Below, piece by piece: positions 50,366 to 61,685 of a stretch of DNA of 64,000 bases. The notes below the pieces were generated by a model. It had not been told where the DNA came from. It ran no database searches and worked only from the letters and a program-made list of their open reading frames with translations. Numbering within the stretch: position 1 is the first letter of the stretch; each line of letters opens with the position of its first letter. Origin of the DNA: Paulinella micropora (taxonomy: Eukaryota; Cercozoa; Imbricatea; Euglyphida; Paulinellidae); the NCBI GenBank assembly GCA_019918135.1, contig WBZZ01001368.1:86001-150000 (forward strand). Reading direction: 5' to 3'. The translations under genes and the position numbers were made by a program.

Positions 50366-51063
50366 ATGTCGCTGCGATTCAAGAACACTGCTAGGAAATC
50401 GACTGGAGGCAAAGCGCCCAGAAAGAGTCTACTGCCTAATCAAAACCTGAACCTACCGGTGGGGGCCATAGAGGCCAAGAAGCGTACTGCCGTTGAAAAG
50501 AACAAGGCGATCTCTGCTCTGGCCAACCCGAAAGGTCCAAGACTGTCTGCTACTCATACATTTCTCTCTCTTTCTGAAAACAACACAAGTGGTAGAAAAT
50601 CTAAACAAAAAGAGGAAATGTATGCTTTAGAAAAGGAAAGATTGCCACGGTCTGCACCTACATTTGTGTGTGTATCGTTGCAGAGAATGCGTGGACCGAT
50701 CCTGTTACTATCGAAAGCCCTATTGTATCGAACGAGCGAACCAGTGCACTGCCGAGCTCGCAAACCACCGGCGCGGAGAAGCTTACGCAGTACGACGTGA
50801 ATATCAGATGTGTTTCTTTGCGTAGCTGGGGCTTCCTAACTCTGGAGCTAGAAGACGTGCGTCCGTCGTCCTTGGCAGAACTGCAGGCGGAGCTTGAGAA
50901 GATGAAGAAAGAAATCCTGGAAACGTACACAGGCGAGTACGCGCGGTTGGGAAAGGGTGAAGACATAGCAACGATCCCGGATGCGGTGGACAGAATGATC
51001 GAACCCCTCGCACCCTTCCAGTCGGGGGAAATGAGGTGTATTGTTGAGCTGAGCAAGCAGTAA
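50366..51063 (+). CDS. Protein with histone H3-tail-like N-terminus, probable intron (right gene of pair A)
   Basis: ATG 50366 follows TTTTTTTGCGCAGAA. The N-terminus reads MSLRFKN and then TARKSTGGKAPRK, identical to H3 residues 6-18, including the sites of K9, S10, K14 and K18 modification, then SL where H3 has QL. The rest is not a histone fold. After residue 56 an intron is likely: donor AAAG|GTCC at 50535, acceptor GTATCGTTGCAG ending 50683. Phase 1 is kept and it leads to exon 2 (50684-51063), with an acidic, helical SLAELQAELEKMKKEILETY part. The spliced product is 182 residues. Without splicing the frame ends at 50800 with less natural sequence. A histone-mimic or chromatin-protein ligand is the natural hypothesis; nothing here proves it. 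Confidence 0.6.
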
Positions 51064-51100
51064 AAGCAAGAAACAACCAAGAAGCTTTACTCCCAACGGA

Positions 51101-51131
51101 AAGAAAAATCTGAGGTTACAGATTTTTTCTT
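51101..51131 (+). terminator. Stem-loop downstream of the H3-tail-like gene
   Basis: AAAAATCTG, loop AGGTTA, CAGATTTTT: a perfect 9-bp stem, extended by A/T pairs, about 40 bp after the stop. Hairpins at this position set mRNA 3' ends in some large DNA viruses; the role here is inference. Confidence 0.35.
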
Positions 51132-51315
51132 TTGCTTTGGGCAGTACAAAGAAGACAGGAATGACCTTCCACTTTTTTTTCGTTGCTGCTTAAAAGTCAC
51201 AATACCATTAAAAAAAATTCAAACGTTACTTGGCAGAAATTTGGACTCCAAATAAATAAACGCCGGCGGCCACAACAGAAAAACGCTGGCTTTTCCTGGG
51301 GAAAGGAGGACCGAA

Positions 51316-52511
51316 GTGCGGCGGCGGCGAAGACAATTGACCGAGCAGGGCGGGGCTCCTCTGCTGGCAGAGGAGCCCCGCTCTAGCTCTACAGCATCAT
51401 CAGTCGGCCGCCGGCGTTTCAGATTCTTATTTTCGACAACGCCGGCGCGCGCCGCGGCGGTCGACCCGCCCCTACCGCCGGCGCCAGCTGAGGACGACGA
51501 AGCAGAAGCGGACGCGGAGATTGGCGAGGAGGATCTGACTGCGTGGCGCACTGTAGATCGTTTGTCTCACGGGGGCGTTTCTTTCCAGACCAACATCAGG
51601 TCGGTGGTGTCGATGTACGTGGAGTGGCTGTGCGCGGCGCGGGGCCTGAAAACAGACGACGCGATGCTGGCGTCTCAGCTGAGCCTGTGTTTTGTGGTCG
51701 GTTGCTGGGATTGGAGCGAATTGAGGTTGCGCCTGTGCGAGGTGTTGGCGCAAGACACGGACGAGCCGCTGGTGCCCGTGGAGTGGACACAAATTCCGAC
51801 GGGCTTGCAGTGGCAGCACGACGCGCGCGGCCGCGCAGGGCGCTGGTCTCGCGGCTGGCCGAGTACGTGGAGGCGGAGCTAGCGTGGGACAGCGGCCGCG
51901 TGAGCAAGCAGGGCTGCGCGAGGGCGTGCGTGGAGCTGCTGCTGCGCTGGCACGTGCAGAACGAGGTTGTGAGACGCCACGGCCACGAGCACGGGACGCA
52001 CTCGCACCAACGTTTGTTCGCTGCTGTGTCCGCCAGGCTACCCGCCGAAGTAGCGAACGTCGCGCCCGAGGCGTGGGGCCCGGTGCTGAGCGCGGCGCTG
52101 CCCGCTACACTTGCGCCGGGCGAACACTGCTACGCGGCGCCCGGCACAACCATGTCGTCAATAGCGGCCGCCCTGGACGAGGCGAAGCACGCGCGGACGC
52201 TGCGGCTGGACCCGCTGGTGCCGGTGCACTTGTTTTTTTACCTGGCGTGGCCCGCGCTGCTGGACCACCATTTGGGCGCGGGGCGGGGGCTGCAGCTGAG
52301 GACGGCGATGCGGCCCGCGGCGGACCAGGAATTGCTGACGAGGATCTTTTTGCACCGCGTGCTGGCGGCGCTGCGCGGCGGGCGGTCGCTGCAGGTGTTC
52401 GCGGCCATCGACGCCGCTCTGAAGGAGTGGCAGCAGATCTGGGGCCAGCGGCCCGGCCAGCGGCCCGCGGAGGCAGCGAAGAAGGGCGGGCTGTCCGAAC
52501 GGAAAGAATGA
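51316..52511 (+). CDS. Unrecognised protein with a frame change
   Basis: The frame from about 51316 (no ATG; first ATG at 51613) encodes an acidic AEDDEAEADAEIGEEDL stretch and then VDRLSHGGVSFQTNIRSVVS ... LSLCFVVGCWDWSELRLRL. Near 51820 coding character moves to the frame ending at 52511 (LVSRLAEYVEAELAWDSGR ... LQVFAAIDAALKEWQQIW). No domain is recognised. It lies upstream of the tyrosine recombinase in the same direction, so it may belong to the same element. A 14-bp inverted repeat with a 2-nt loop (51351-51380) lies in its first codons. Confidence 0.45.
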
Positions 52512-52769
52512 GAAAAAAACAAAAGGGGGGCGGGGGGGCGCCTGGAAAAACGAGAGAGAGAGAGAGAGAGAGATGGACAAAAACAACCCAAAAAAAAGCT
52601 CTAATCTAAATTTCTTCTGCCTTTTTGGGCGGGAGGGCGAAAAAAAAGGCAGGTGCACCAAGATCAGCAGGGCGCGAAAGGAGGATTTGGAACTGTTGGC
52701 TTTGGCGCACACAAGGATTTTTGCAGCAAGTGAATCTTAAGAGAGAAGAAACAGCGCGCGGCGCAGCAA

Positions 52770-55250
52770 ATGGCGGAGGAAGACGGCGAGGAGTTGCTGG
52801 CGGGCGCGGAGCCCGGAGTAAACGATTTTAAGGGGCTGGACGCGATCGACCTGCGCGGCGATGAGTCGTCGTCCGAGTCGGGCGAAGACGACCACCGAAT
52901 AGTAGAGGAGGAGGATGGCGAGCTACAGACGCAGCTGACGAGATTCAAGCAGTTCTTGGAGCTCAGGTGGAACCCCGAACGCACGGGCCCGATCCCGAGC
53001 AAGAGCACAATAGCCAACCACATCAGACACGTGCGCAGGTTCGCGGAGTTTGCGCGCGAGCATGCAAACGTCGTTAGGCTGGAGGACGCGCTGGGCAAGC
53101 CCGCGCTGCTGTCGGAGTTCGCCGCGTGGCAGCCCCGCGAGGGCAAAAAGATCATGTCGAGCACGGTGGGCTCGTACCTGGGCAGCCTGACGCAGCTGTC
53201 GGACTTTCTGCGACCGGCGCGCGGCGCACTAGCGTGGCAACAGACGTCGAGGTGGCTGGCGAACCTGTCGCGGCAGGCGCAGCAGTACGCGCGGATCGAA
53301 CGGGTGTACGGCGTCGGGCGGGAGGAGTCGGACTGGACGATGTGGGACCTGCAGCCGTTCCGCGTGGCGGCGCTGGCCGAGTACTTTGCGCACTACGACG
53401 AGGACGTGAAGCATCGTGTTGTGACGCGCGCCACTTACGCTCAGGTGAGGGAGGGCTGGCTGCGCGCGTTGCGGGCGGCGCTGCTGTGCCTGTTGCTGAC
53501 GCCGCCCGTGCCGCGGCCGGGCATCCTGGTGAATTTGCACCTGAACAGCTCGCTGCTGCGCGAGGAAAAGGAGCCGCGGCGCTGGGTGATCAATCTGCAG
53601 GACGCGACGTCGCTGAGCGTGCAGAAGAACAAGACCCGCGCGATGTACGGAGGGCAGCTGCTGCCGCTCGGCCGGCAGCCCTGGCCGACCGACCAGCTGC
53701 CACACTCGGGCCCGGCGGGCTTCGTGCGCCAGGGCGACTGGAGCTCGGCGCTGGACTTTGTGCTGCTGGACCTGCGGGAGCGCGTGGTGCCCGCCGTGGT
53801 CGGCGGCACGGAGCACAGGCCGCTGTTCCCACACAAGGCGAGCTACAAACGCTACGAGGGGTGGAGGAACAGCAGGAACAATTCGTCGCTGGCCGAGAGA
53901 GCGAGGTCCGGCTTTGTGCGCGAAACGTACCTACATCTGGGAGAACGCCTGTGGGTGAACAACCGCCAGCTGGCCCGCTGCCGCGTTCGGGGCTGGGCTA
54001 AACTGCTGACGTTCAAGAGCAGCCGCAAGCCGGCAGAGACCATGGTGCGCGAGCTGGAGCAGTTCGAGGTGTTTTAAATTACCGCGCTGGGCGGCGGCCC
54101 GCCGCCCTGGGGGGCGACGGGCTCGGGCGGCGCGCACCTGACGGTGTTTGCCAGGGCCGGGCAGCACAGCCTAGACACCGTGAACTCGGAGTACCTGCTG
54201 CCGGGCCACCGCCGCCGCAAGGTGGCGGAGCAGGCGCAGTGGATCGAGGGGATGCTTAATCAGCGGAACTGGCACGCACACCTCGACGACCACGACGCCG
54301 TGCAGGTCTACGTGTCGCCCAGGGCCAGCGAGTTTACCAGGCGCTTCTCGGAGGAGGGGCCGCGCCTGGAGCCCTTGTCGCAGAAAGAAGAGAAGCTGCG
54401 GCAGCTAAGGATGGGTAGGGTGCGGGAAATGCGCGGCGCGGACTTTATTCACCCTGCGCCGGCGTTCAACAACACGGCCGAGGAGGCGCAGCGGCTGGCG
54501 CCGGAGCTAGGCCTCGAGCTGGTGGGTTTCCAGCACGTGGCGCATGCGTCAAAACGCGAGGTCAGTAAGTTCTGGAAACGGCACGAGCCTGTAAAATCCT
54601 CGCACCGCTGGCATGTTTACAACAGCCACTTGTCAATAGCGGATTGCAAGAACAGGTACAATAATGATTGGAAGGAGGTGGCACGCCTGGGGTTTTTTTC
54701 TGCTAGAAATAGCCATATCTATTGCCTGCCGCCCAACAACGAAGGAGAACCGCGGCCGGAGGACCTAAAGTACGTGTGTCGTTTTCGTGTCAGGGACAAG
54801 GTCTATGGCTGGCCCGACCGCTGGCTTACTGTTCAAGAGATTCTACGAGAGTACGGTGACCAAAGGAATGGCAGGGAGAAGAACCCGAAGCTGCAGATGC
54901 TGATGCAGGCTTTCCTGGACCAGCTGCGGGCCAGGGCCGTGCAAAAAATTCACAACTGTGTGCTGGTCCAGTGGCACCCACCCGTGCCAGAGCGAACCGA
55001 ACCGGTGGTGGACAGTAAGCATTACCCGCTGCCACCCCCGGCAGCCGAAGGTGTATCGGCAGTTACAAGGAACCCCGCGGCGTGCCCCGACTACTGGGGG
55101 CAGTGGTTTGATCGCAACTGGTGCATTTTCCGCCGTGGCGCTCGCGCGGGTGTGGGCCGGTTCTTGGTGGACGAAAACGACGCTGAGGGTGACAAGCTGC
55201 TCTTGCACAACCAGGACGTGTTGGACGCGCTGGCTAATGTGAATAATTAA
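52770..55250 (+). pseudogene. Tyrosine recombinase/integrase-like protein with an in-frame TAA
   Basis: One frame of 827 codons from ATG 52770, broken only by TAA at 54075-54077. An acidic N-terminus is followed by an N-terminal core-binding-type domain (STIANHIRHVRRFAEFAR; TVGSYLGSLTQLSDFLRP). The start of the catalytic domain has LLLTPPVPRPGILVNLHL, with the expected Arg. After the TAA the frame gives ARAGQHSLDTVNSEYLLPG, with the His and the candidate nucleophile Tyr of the family, and then about 330 residues of unknown sequence to TAA-TAA-TAA. So the stop separates the active-site parts. It resembles Crypton-type or viral tyrosine recombinases. With the stop read as written, the first 435 residues lack the nucleophile. 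Confidence 0.6.
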
Positions 55251-55589
55251 TAATAAAAAAAGAAAGAAAGAGGCGGCTGTCATGACGGTTTATATTCAAA
55301 TACCACCGGACGGGTACCGGGGCGAATTATTTTGCTAGCTAGCAGAAAGATCAGATTTATTAGGTTTTGTTTTAGGCCGGAAAGAAAGTTGGGGAGGGAA
55401 AGCTGTGCTACCCATCGCTTACGTCAGAGTACTCGTCTGCTTCCACCTTCATGCCGTCTTAGTGCCAGTAAGCAACCTCGCTCTCGGGCGTTGTTCTTCG
55501 GAACAGGCCAGGGTGCGGGACGCGGGTCGACTCCTGCTTTGCGGCCGGCTGCACTTGCGGCCAACGACGGGGGCCAAAGCGTGGACCAA

Positions 55590-55860
55590 AATGAGGGACG
55601 AGCGGTGGAATGTGCGGGCAACCCCAGTGAGGGGCGGGCACCCCAAGTGAGGGGCGGGCGGTGGAAGGTGCGGGCACCCCAAGTGAGGGGCGGGCGGTGG
55701 AAGGTGCGGGCACCCCAAGTGAGGGGCGGGCTGAAAGCACGGACCAAAGTGAGGGACGAGCGGTGGAAAGTGCGGACTACCAGCGTGGGTAGGCGGAAAG
55801 TGCGGACTACCAGCGTGGGTAGGCGGAAAGTGCGGGCCAAAGCGTGGAACCGCGCGCTGC
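55590..55860. repeat. Two adjoining minisatellites (36-bp and 30-bp units)
   Basis: GTGCGGGCACCCCAAGTGAG followed by GGGCGGGCGGTGGAAG makes the 36-bp unit, about 3-4 copies (55610-55740). AAGTGCGGACTACCAGCGTG followed by GGTAGGCGG makes the 30-bp unit, 2-3 copies (55765-55835). The rest of 55251-56432 is GC-rich and then turns AT-rich near 56340; no gene is supported. Confidence 0.75.
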
Positions 55861-56432
55861 GGGACGGGGCGCTGGAGGCGCGGACCCCCAAAGTGGGTCG
55901 GCGGCGCCTCCTCCGACCAGCCGGCCGGTTCGGAGCGTGATGATGTCGCACCAGTGTGGTACAAGCCGAAGGCCCGCCGCACGTGTGTGCGCGGCGGGGC
56001 TGGCGGGTCTGAATGGTGCGGATCTCGGTTGAGCGAATTGTCGGCAGGGCTCTGGGGGGGGGCCGCGTGCCTGGCCGCATGTCGCAGCATGTCGGTGTTA
56101 GGTTCGGCTGGCCAAGCGTTCTGTGTGTTGGCTTGTGGGCGGGCCCCTGCACGTTCCCCTTGATAGGTGTGCTCCTCGTGACCCGAGTCCGGTTGGCCGC
56201 CGGGGGGTGTATCAGGGGGCAAGCTCTCAGCCGCGTCGACCAGCGCGTCCAGCCCCGCCGTACTGTCCTGGCCGGGCGGACCAGGGCCGGTCTGGTCGGG
56301 GCCGTTGTCTACCGGGCTGTAAAGTTGGATTTGCTTCTCTTATTGTGTAGCAACAAGCTCCATCTTGCAATTGTATATAATTAATACAAAAAAAACAAAT
56401 ATAATAAATTAAGTCCTTTTTTTATTCTTTTT

Positions 56433-57837
56433 TTAAGTTTTAAAGAAATAAGGCTTACATTTAATCTGTTTTACGACTGTTCGCGAATTGTAGACGTGCG
56501 CAACCTTGACATAACACAAGAATGCGGTGATGGCTTTATCAACGGCCCCGATCTCAGTATTATATCTGATGGTTGTTTCACAGGTTCTGGAGTTATTCAC
56601 TGCGAGCCCGCACTTCTCCAAAGAATGGACTGGTTCAAAGTTTGAGCAACAACCGCAAATCCGCCATTTGTGGCAGTTGTCGTGTCCTGAGCAATGGCCG
56701 CCAATCCATACAAACTGCGGAAGTTATCAAATGAAATGGCAGGAGTGTAATACGGGTCGCGGATCCCACCAGTGCATTGAAGATTGTTCAAATACAATTC
56801 CGCGCAGTTCTTTCGCACATTTGCAAGTGCTTCGGAAGTTCCAAGTGGCATCTTTCCGTGTTTGATATTGATAATAAGGCATGATAGCAGTTCCAAGATT
56901 ATCAACATCCGCCGAAGCACTTATGTTTCTTTGAGTTATAATCCACAGAGACTGCGCACGTGCAACTGCCTTATTAATTTGCAAATTGTAGTCCGCAGAA
57001 ATGCTTGGGTTCGCCTGTTGGTTGTAATATGTCTCATAAGCAAATGGGAGACCATCTGCAGATGCCATCTGTTCCATGATGTTCTTCATCACCGCGGGGG
57101 CCATTGAATAGTTTTCGGTTACAATCATTGGATTCGTGATAGTGTAGGTCAGAGAAGTTCCAACTGCATTGGTAGGTGCAGCACCATCATCAGTTGTAAT
57201 CAATGTGAGTGCTTCACAGTGACAATCGGAATCTCATTCCTGATATCATAGAAGGCGGGATGAGCGTTTCTTCGTTAAAAACTCCCGAGAAAAACCATAG
57301 AGGGATAACGACCCGCAGATCAACACCAGTCGCGGTGGTTGTTGCATCGTTCAAGGCATAAATAGTATCAGTTGCTGCATATGTTCCAAAATTCTTATTG
57401 GGATAGTTACATTCCAGCCATTGTGGTGACAGTTGAATTATAATCCACAGGATATTTCCAAGGGAGCACATTTCGCACGAGCTTATTCACATCTCAATAC
57501 GTTCAAGTTCGCTACCATCTTTGGATTCAAGCATAAATCTTTCAAATAGAGCAGTTGCTGGTGTATTACGAAAGCCGACAAGTGTTTTTGCTTCCGAGCC
57601 AAGATATGTGGCCTTTACATCAAACATCATATAAGAGTTTCTGCCATAAACAAAATCATTTGAAGCTTGCAATGTTACTATAAGTTCGGTATTGGCACTC
57701 GTGTATGTGCTCTGATCGGCATAATGTCTCTTAAAAATACTGCCCTGCTGGGTTATTCCTAGCTTGGGTGGAGTGGCATAATGTAGATTGTGAAGAGCCA
57801 AGTGCTCGGGGGTTAAATCTTCGCCACGGCTTTCCAT
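56433..57837 (-). pseudogene. Major capsid protein remnant of a second polinton-like virus
   Basis: Minus-strand pieces in different frames follow one another: MESRGEDLTPEHLALHNLHY ... LESKDGSELERIE (57837-57490), SPQWLECNYPNKNFGTY ... LRVVIPLWFFSGVFNEETLIP (57430-57225), TYTITNPMIVTENYSMAPAV ... IMPYYQY (57150-56860), EALANVRKNCAELYLNNLQC ... FRSLYGLAAIAQ (56840-56690) and a last piece to 56433. ALFERFMLESKDGSELERIE, VVIPLWFFSG and the final NTEIGAV segment are typical of double-jelly-roll capsid proteins. At least four frame changes kill it. It is clearly different from the capsid gene at 21429, so it comes from another lineage. Confidence 0.75.
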
Positions 57838-57898
57838 CTTTTTGTTTTTTTCGACAATTAACCTATATCATAAAAATAGAAAAATTTTACGATTATTT

Positions 57899-58283
57899 TA
57901 TATTTTCTTTGTTCTCGCATTTAATGATTTAATCGCATTAATCAATTCTTCGTTGCTATCCGCACTAACATTCGCCAATTCTTGCCTTTATTATAAGCAT
58001 TTTGAATATCTTTTTGAAAATATTCCATATTAGTCGCGGCAGTATCTAAATAAACTGCTATTTTGTCTTTGTCACTGTAATCTGGTAGCACATCGTCCAA
58101 CTGCTTTGGTACTTTCATCGGCGCGGGGTATTGTTTAAATGGTTGACAGACTAGTGGCGAGCCGTCTCCATAAAAATTAACCAAGTTCGTGTTGTATGGG
58201 TCATCGTAATCACTTATCTGTTTAAGAGCATTAATGTAAGTCTTGCCGTGTTTTGCTTCCAATGCAATTGCTGCTTGTGCCAT
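57899..58283 (-). pseudogene. Small gene of the second virus remnant, broken near its end
   Basis: From ATG 58283 (MAQAAIALEAKHGKTYINAL) 113 codons run to a TGA at 57942. The neighbouring frame continues with SADSNEELINAIKSLNARTKK to about 57899. It lies just upstream of the capsid remnant and shares its AT-rich composition. Not recognised, perhaps a minor structural gene. Confidence 0.45.
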
Positions 58284-58330
58284 TGACTTTATTCTTTCTA
58301 TATTACATCAAAAAAAATAATATTAATAAA

Positions 58331-59946
58331 TTACTTCTTATTCAAATTCTTCGTGCATCGTCTGTTTCGTTTGGCTGTTAGGAGTTTGTCCATCGCCTCT
58401 TCAATAGATGCTTCAACAAATATATCTGGCGCGGGTGCTCCCGCTGGTGCTGCGACTGGCGCGGTTGTCGGCTGGACTATCTCTGGCTTCGTTTCAATTG
58501 TTTGTTGTGGTGTCATAGTTGTTGGAGCAATTGAAGCAACGGGTCCAGATAAGCATCTGCGGTCCTTGTTTGCTTCGTTTTCTTTTGGTGCTCTCGGTGC
58601 TCTTGGTTTGCGCTTTGCTTTCTTTGATTCAACTTCTTCTTTGGTATATAGTGATTTGGGGATTTTTCCACTTTCAATTTCTTTTTTTATTTCCAGCACT
58701 TTTTCGTATTCTGGAGTTCCTTTTTTGGCATCGATCGCTGTGTCCGGGCGCGAAATCTGGTCGCCAAAGGGGTCGGGCACGCGCGCGTCCTTTGTGGCTT
58801 CTGCTTCTACCGTTGGCAGATCGTGTTGCGCCGGCTGGTCATCCCCAGTCTTTTGCCAGTAGCCCAGCAGACCCGTCAACAGGTCCTCCCCGTCGCCGTC
58901 GTCATCTTCCGCATCCCCCCCGATGCCGCCGTCTTCCGCGCTGTCGTGGGCGTCTTCGTCGTCTGACGTTGCGTACGCCGCGTGGTTCGTGCGTCTTAGC
59001 CGCAGCCCTTGCAGCAGGCCCTCGGCGGACAAGGTTTGGTCCGCCGAGTGGCGCAGTATCCAGAGCAGGGCAAGAAAGGTCGCCGCCAGATCCGCGTCCC
59101 GCGCGGCCTCCCGCGCGGTGGCGGGTGGTCTGAACAGCAACGCTCGGCCCAAACGGCTGCTTCCGACTCTTGCTCGGGGCAGGGCGTCCTGCTCATCAGC
59201 TTCTTCCAGAATTTCTCTGCGGCCTGCGCCGGGACTCGCTGGGCCTGTTTGTTCTGGTCGACATTCGAGCCTATCCGTGCCAGGATGCTGATCTTGAGCA
59301 AGGAGAAGTTATTCCACAGGCACTCCAAGACAGTCAGATTGTTGTGCTCGAGCAGGGGTTCCATCAGCTCATGCGCCCAAGCGTGCATTCTGAACGGTAG
59401 TAGAGCTTCCTCCAGTTCCCGGCGCAGCATGTCTCCAGCTGGGGTGTCCGCGAGGGCGTTGGACAGACACAGCCAAAGCACAAAGGCATTCCGCAGATTG
59501 TTGCAGGTGGTGCATTGAGAAAGATCGCAAGCGCTGACGGGGTTAGGGGGGTCGAAGTCGGATTTCTCAAGCTCGAGAACATCGTCTACGACGTACCTCG
59601 AGGCCTCCAGGTGTTGCAGGGCGGCGAAGGCGCCCTGGCCCCTGCAGGGTAACTCGGACCAGTACTTCTGTTTGGCAAACAATAAGACGTTGGGCTTGAG
59701 TTTACGAACCCTTTGCAGGTCGGTACAAGAATCCGCGAGGCCGATCTGCAGGAGCAGGTCATTGATCAGCTGCCTGTTCAGGTGCCTGCCCTGAAACCTG
59801 CGGCAGTCTCTGAAAAGTTCTTCAGGCCATTCGGCCGGCCGGCGTTTGCGGGGGGTCGTTGTTGGGCAGGCCCGGTGGCGTTTCGTCGATCGAAGGTGTT
59901 TTCCTTTTTCGCGGGGGTTTTTCTGCAGACATTTTCTCTTCTTCAT
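58331..59946 (-). CDS. Chimeric reading frame: GC-rich unknown gene joined to an AT-rich viral tail (left gene of divergent pair B)
   Basis: The N-terminal part is read from ATG 59946 (MKKRKCLQKNPREKGK) or, in another frame, from 59921 (MSAEKPPRKRKTPS). The body is helical, Leu/Cys-rich (LNRQLINDLLLQIGLADSC; LRNAFVLWLCLSNALAD). Near 59150 coding character moves to the frame of LLFRPPATAREAARDAD ... LLWILRHSADQTLSAEG and an acidic DDEDAHDSAEDGGIGGD run. From about 58740 the same open frame enters AT-rich sequence (GTPEYEKVLEIKKEIESGK ... KAKRKPRAPRAPKENEANKD) of the second virus remnant and ends at 58331. The composition break falls inside the frame, so two origins are joined. No domain recognised. 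Confidence 0.45.
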
Positions 59947-60008
59947 GCCAGCCTAAAGAAAAAAGAAATGTGCGACAAGAAGAAAACAAGGGGGGGAGGC
60001 GAGACGAA

Positions 60009-60049
<41 letters not shown>

Positions 60050-60119
60050 CAAAAAGCAACAGTTGGAAGGTGCAGCGAAGCTTCGAACGTGTTTCTACAT
60101 CTAGGATACTTGCAGGGTA

Positions 60120-61199
60120 CGCACAGAGACAAACACACACAAGACACGACACACGTTCTCAAGACAATGCTTTGACACACACGGGTACATAGATACATAG
60201 ACACACCCACACACACACACCCACACACACACACCCACACACACACACCCACACACACACACACCCACACACACACACAAATACACACACACAAATACAC
60301 ACACACACACACACAAATACACACACACACACAAATACACACACACACACACAAACACGCACACACAAACACACACAGACACACCCACAAACCCTTCGCA
60401 TGCACACACACATACACAACACGTACACACACACGTACAACACACAACCTTTCGCACGTACACAACACACACGAACACACATGCTTTCGCACGCACACAA
60501 CACACATACATACACACGACACCACACAAGATTCTTTTACACAGCACGACACACATACACAAGAGCGACACTTGACACACACACAAGATTTTTTTACACA
60601 GCACGACACACATACACAAGAGCGACACTTGACACACACACAAGATTTTTTTACACAATCACACGCACCTTCACAAACACACAAAATGAGACTAAAAATG
60701 ACACCCTTCATAAGCTCGAAACAAGCAGCCCCTAGTTATGTCATCACAGGCCAAAATTTTTTTCAAAGAAATTCGCGCGCAGACGAAAGAAAAGCACCAT
60801 TGGGCAGCTCAATGGTTAAAAGAGGGAAGGGGGAGGGCCTGTCTTGGCACTGGTGGGGTGAGCGCAAGAGCATTGGGTTTGCTCAATGCCATCAACATTG
60901 TGTTTGCGCAATGGCGAGCCCATTGTGCGCCCCCAATGTGCTTTTCTCGGTAGAGCCATCCCTTCGATTTTGCGCACAACCCATGGGACACGTAGTGCAG
61001 GGCGGCCCCCTTTCCTGTCCTGTAGTAAGCATAAATGTTGTACAGTGTGCACACACGTACGGGGAAATGTTGCCTGTGTCTGTAGTCGGAAAAACAATCC
61101 GAGTGTTGTATGTGAAAGGTTTCTTTTGTAGTGTACGCGGAAGGTTTGTGCGTGTGTGCGTTTTGTGTGCGAAGGTTTGGGTGTTTGTGTGTTTGTGTT

Positions 61200-61230
<31 letters not shown>

Positions 61231-61500
61231 GCGAAGGTTTGTGTGTGTGTTTGTGTGTGTGTGTGTTTGTGTGTGTGTGTTTGTGTGTGTGTTTGTGTGT
61301 GTGTTTGTGTGTGTATTTGTGTGTGTATTTGTGTGTGTGTTTGTGTGTGTGTGTTTGTGTGTGTGTGTTTGTGTGTGTGTTTCTGTGTGTTTGTGCGAAG
61401 GTTTGGGTGTTTGTGTGTGTGTTTGTGTGTGTTTTTGTGTGTGTTTGTGCGAAGGTTTGGGTGTTTGTGTGTGTGTGTTTTTGTGTGTGTGGACGGTTCC
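60120..61500. promoter_or_regulatory. Divergent intergenic module B: (CA)n - core - (TG)n
   Basis: Left arm: (CA)n from 60125 to about 60660, including three copies of GAGCGACACTTGACACACACA or similar. Core 60780-61060 contains, read on the minus strand, CATTGAGCAAACCCAATG, AATCGAAGGGA and GGGGGCCGCC, all also present in module A. Right arm: (TG)n with GCGAAGGTTTG units, 61137-61490. Genes at 59946 and 61686 read outward from it. Same layout as module A. Confidence 0.6.
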
Positions 61501-61685
61501 CTGCGTGTGCAAGTTGTCTATATTTGCGCAGGTTCGTGTGTTTCCCTATTATTCTATCTCTTTTATTCAATCGATTCTTGTTCATGCACCAATTTCTGTT
61601 TTATTGTCTCGCTTTCACCGTGAAAACAAAAGTTTTGCTACCGTGAAAACAAAAGTTTTGCTGCCACTTAATTTAGGCAGGAGCA

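Noticed and set aside
2000..55250. Alternative genetic code with TAA/TAG as glutamine
   Set aside because: All three LRR paralogues end at TAG at the same place, another TAG replaces a conserved Trp, and several genes end normally at TAA or TAG.
55424..56222. Minus-strand frames of about 250 codons over the minisatellites
   Set aside because: Repeats give open frames on both strands; no domain or start context.
4790..61500. CRISPR array among the many tandem repeats
   Set aside because: None shows constant repeats with unique spacers of equal length, and the context is eukaryotic.
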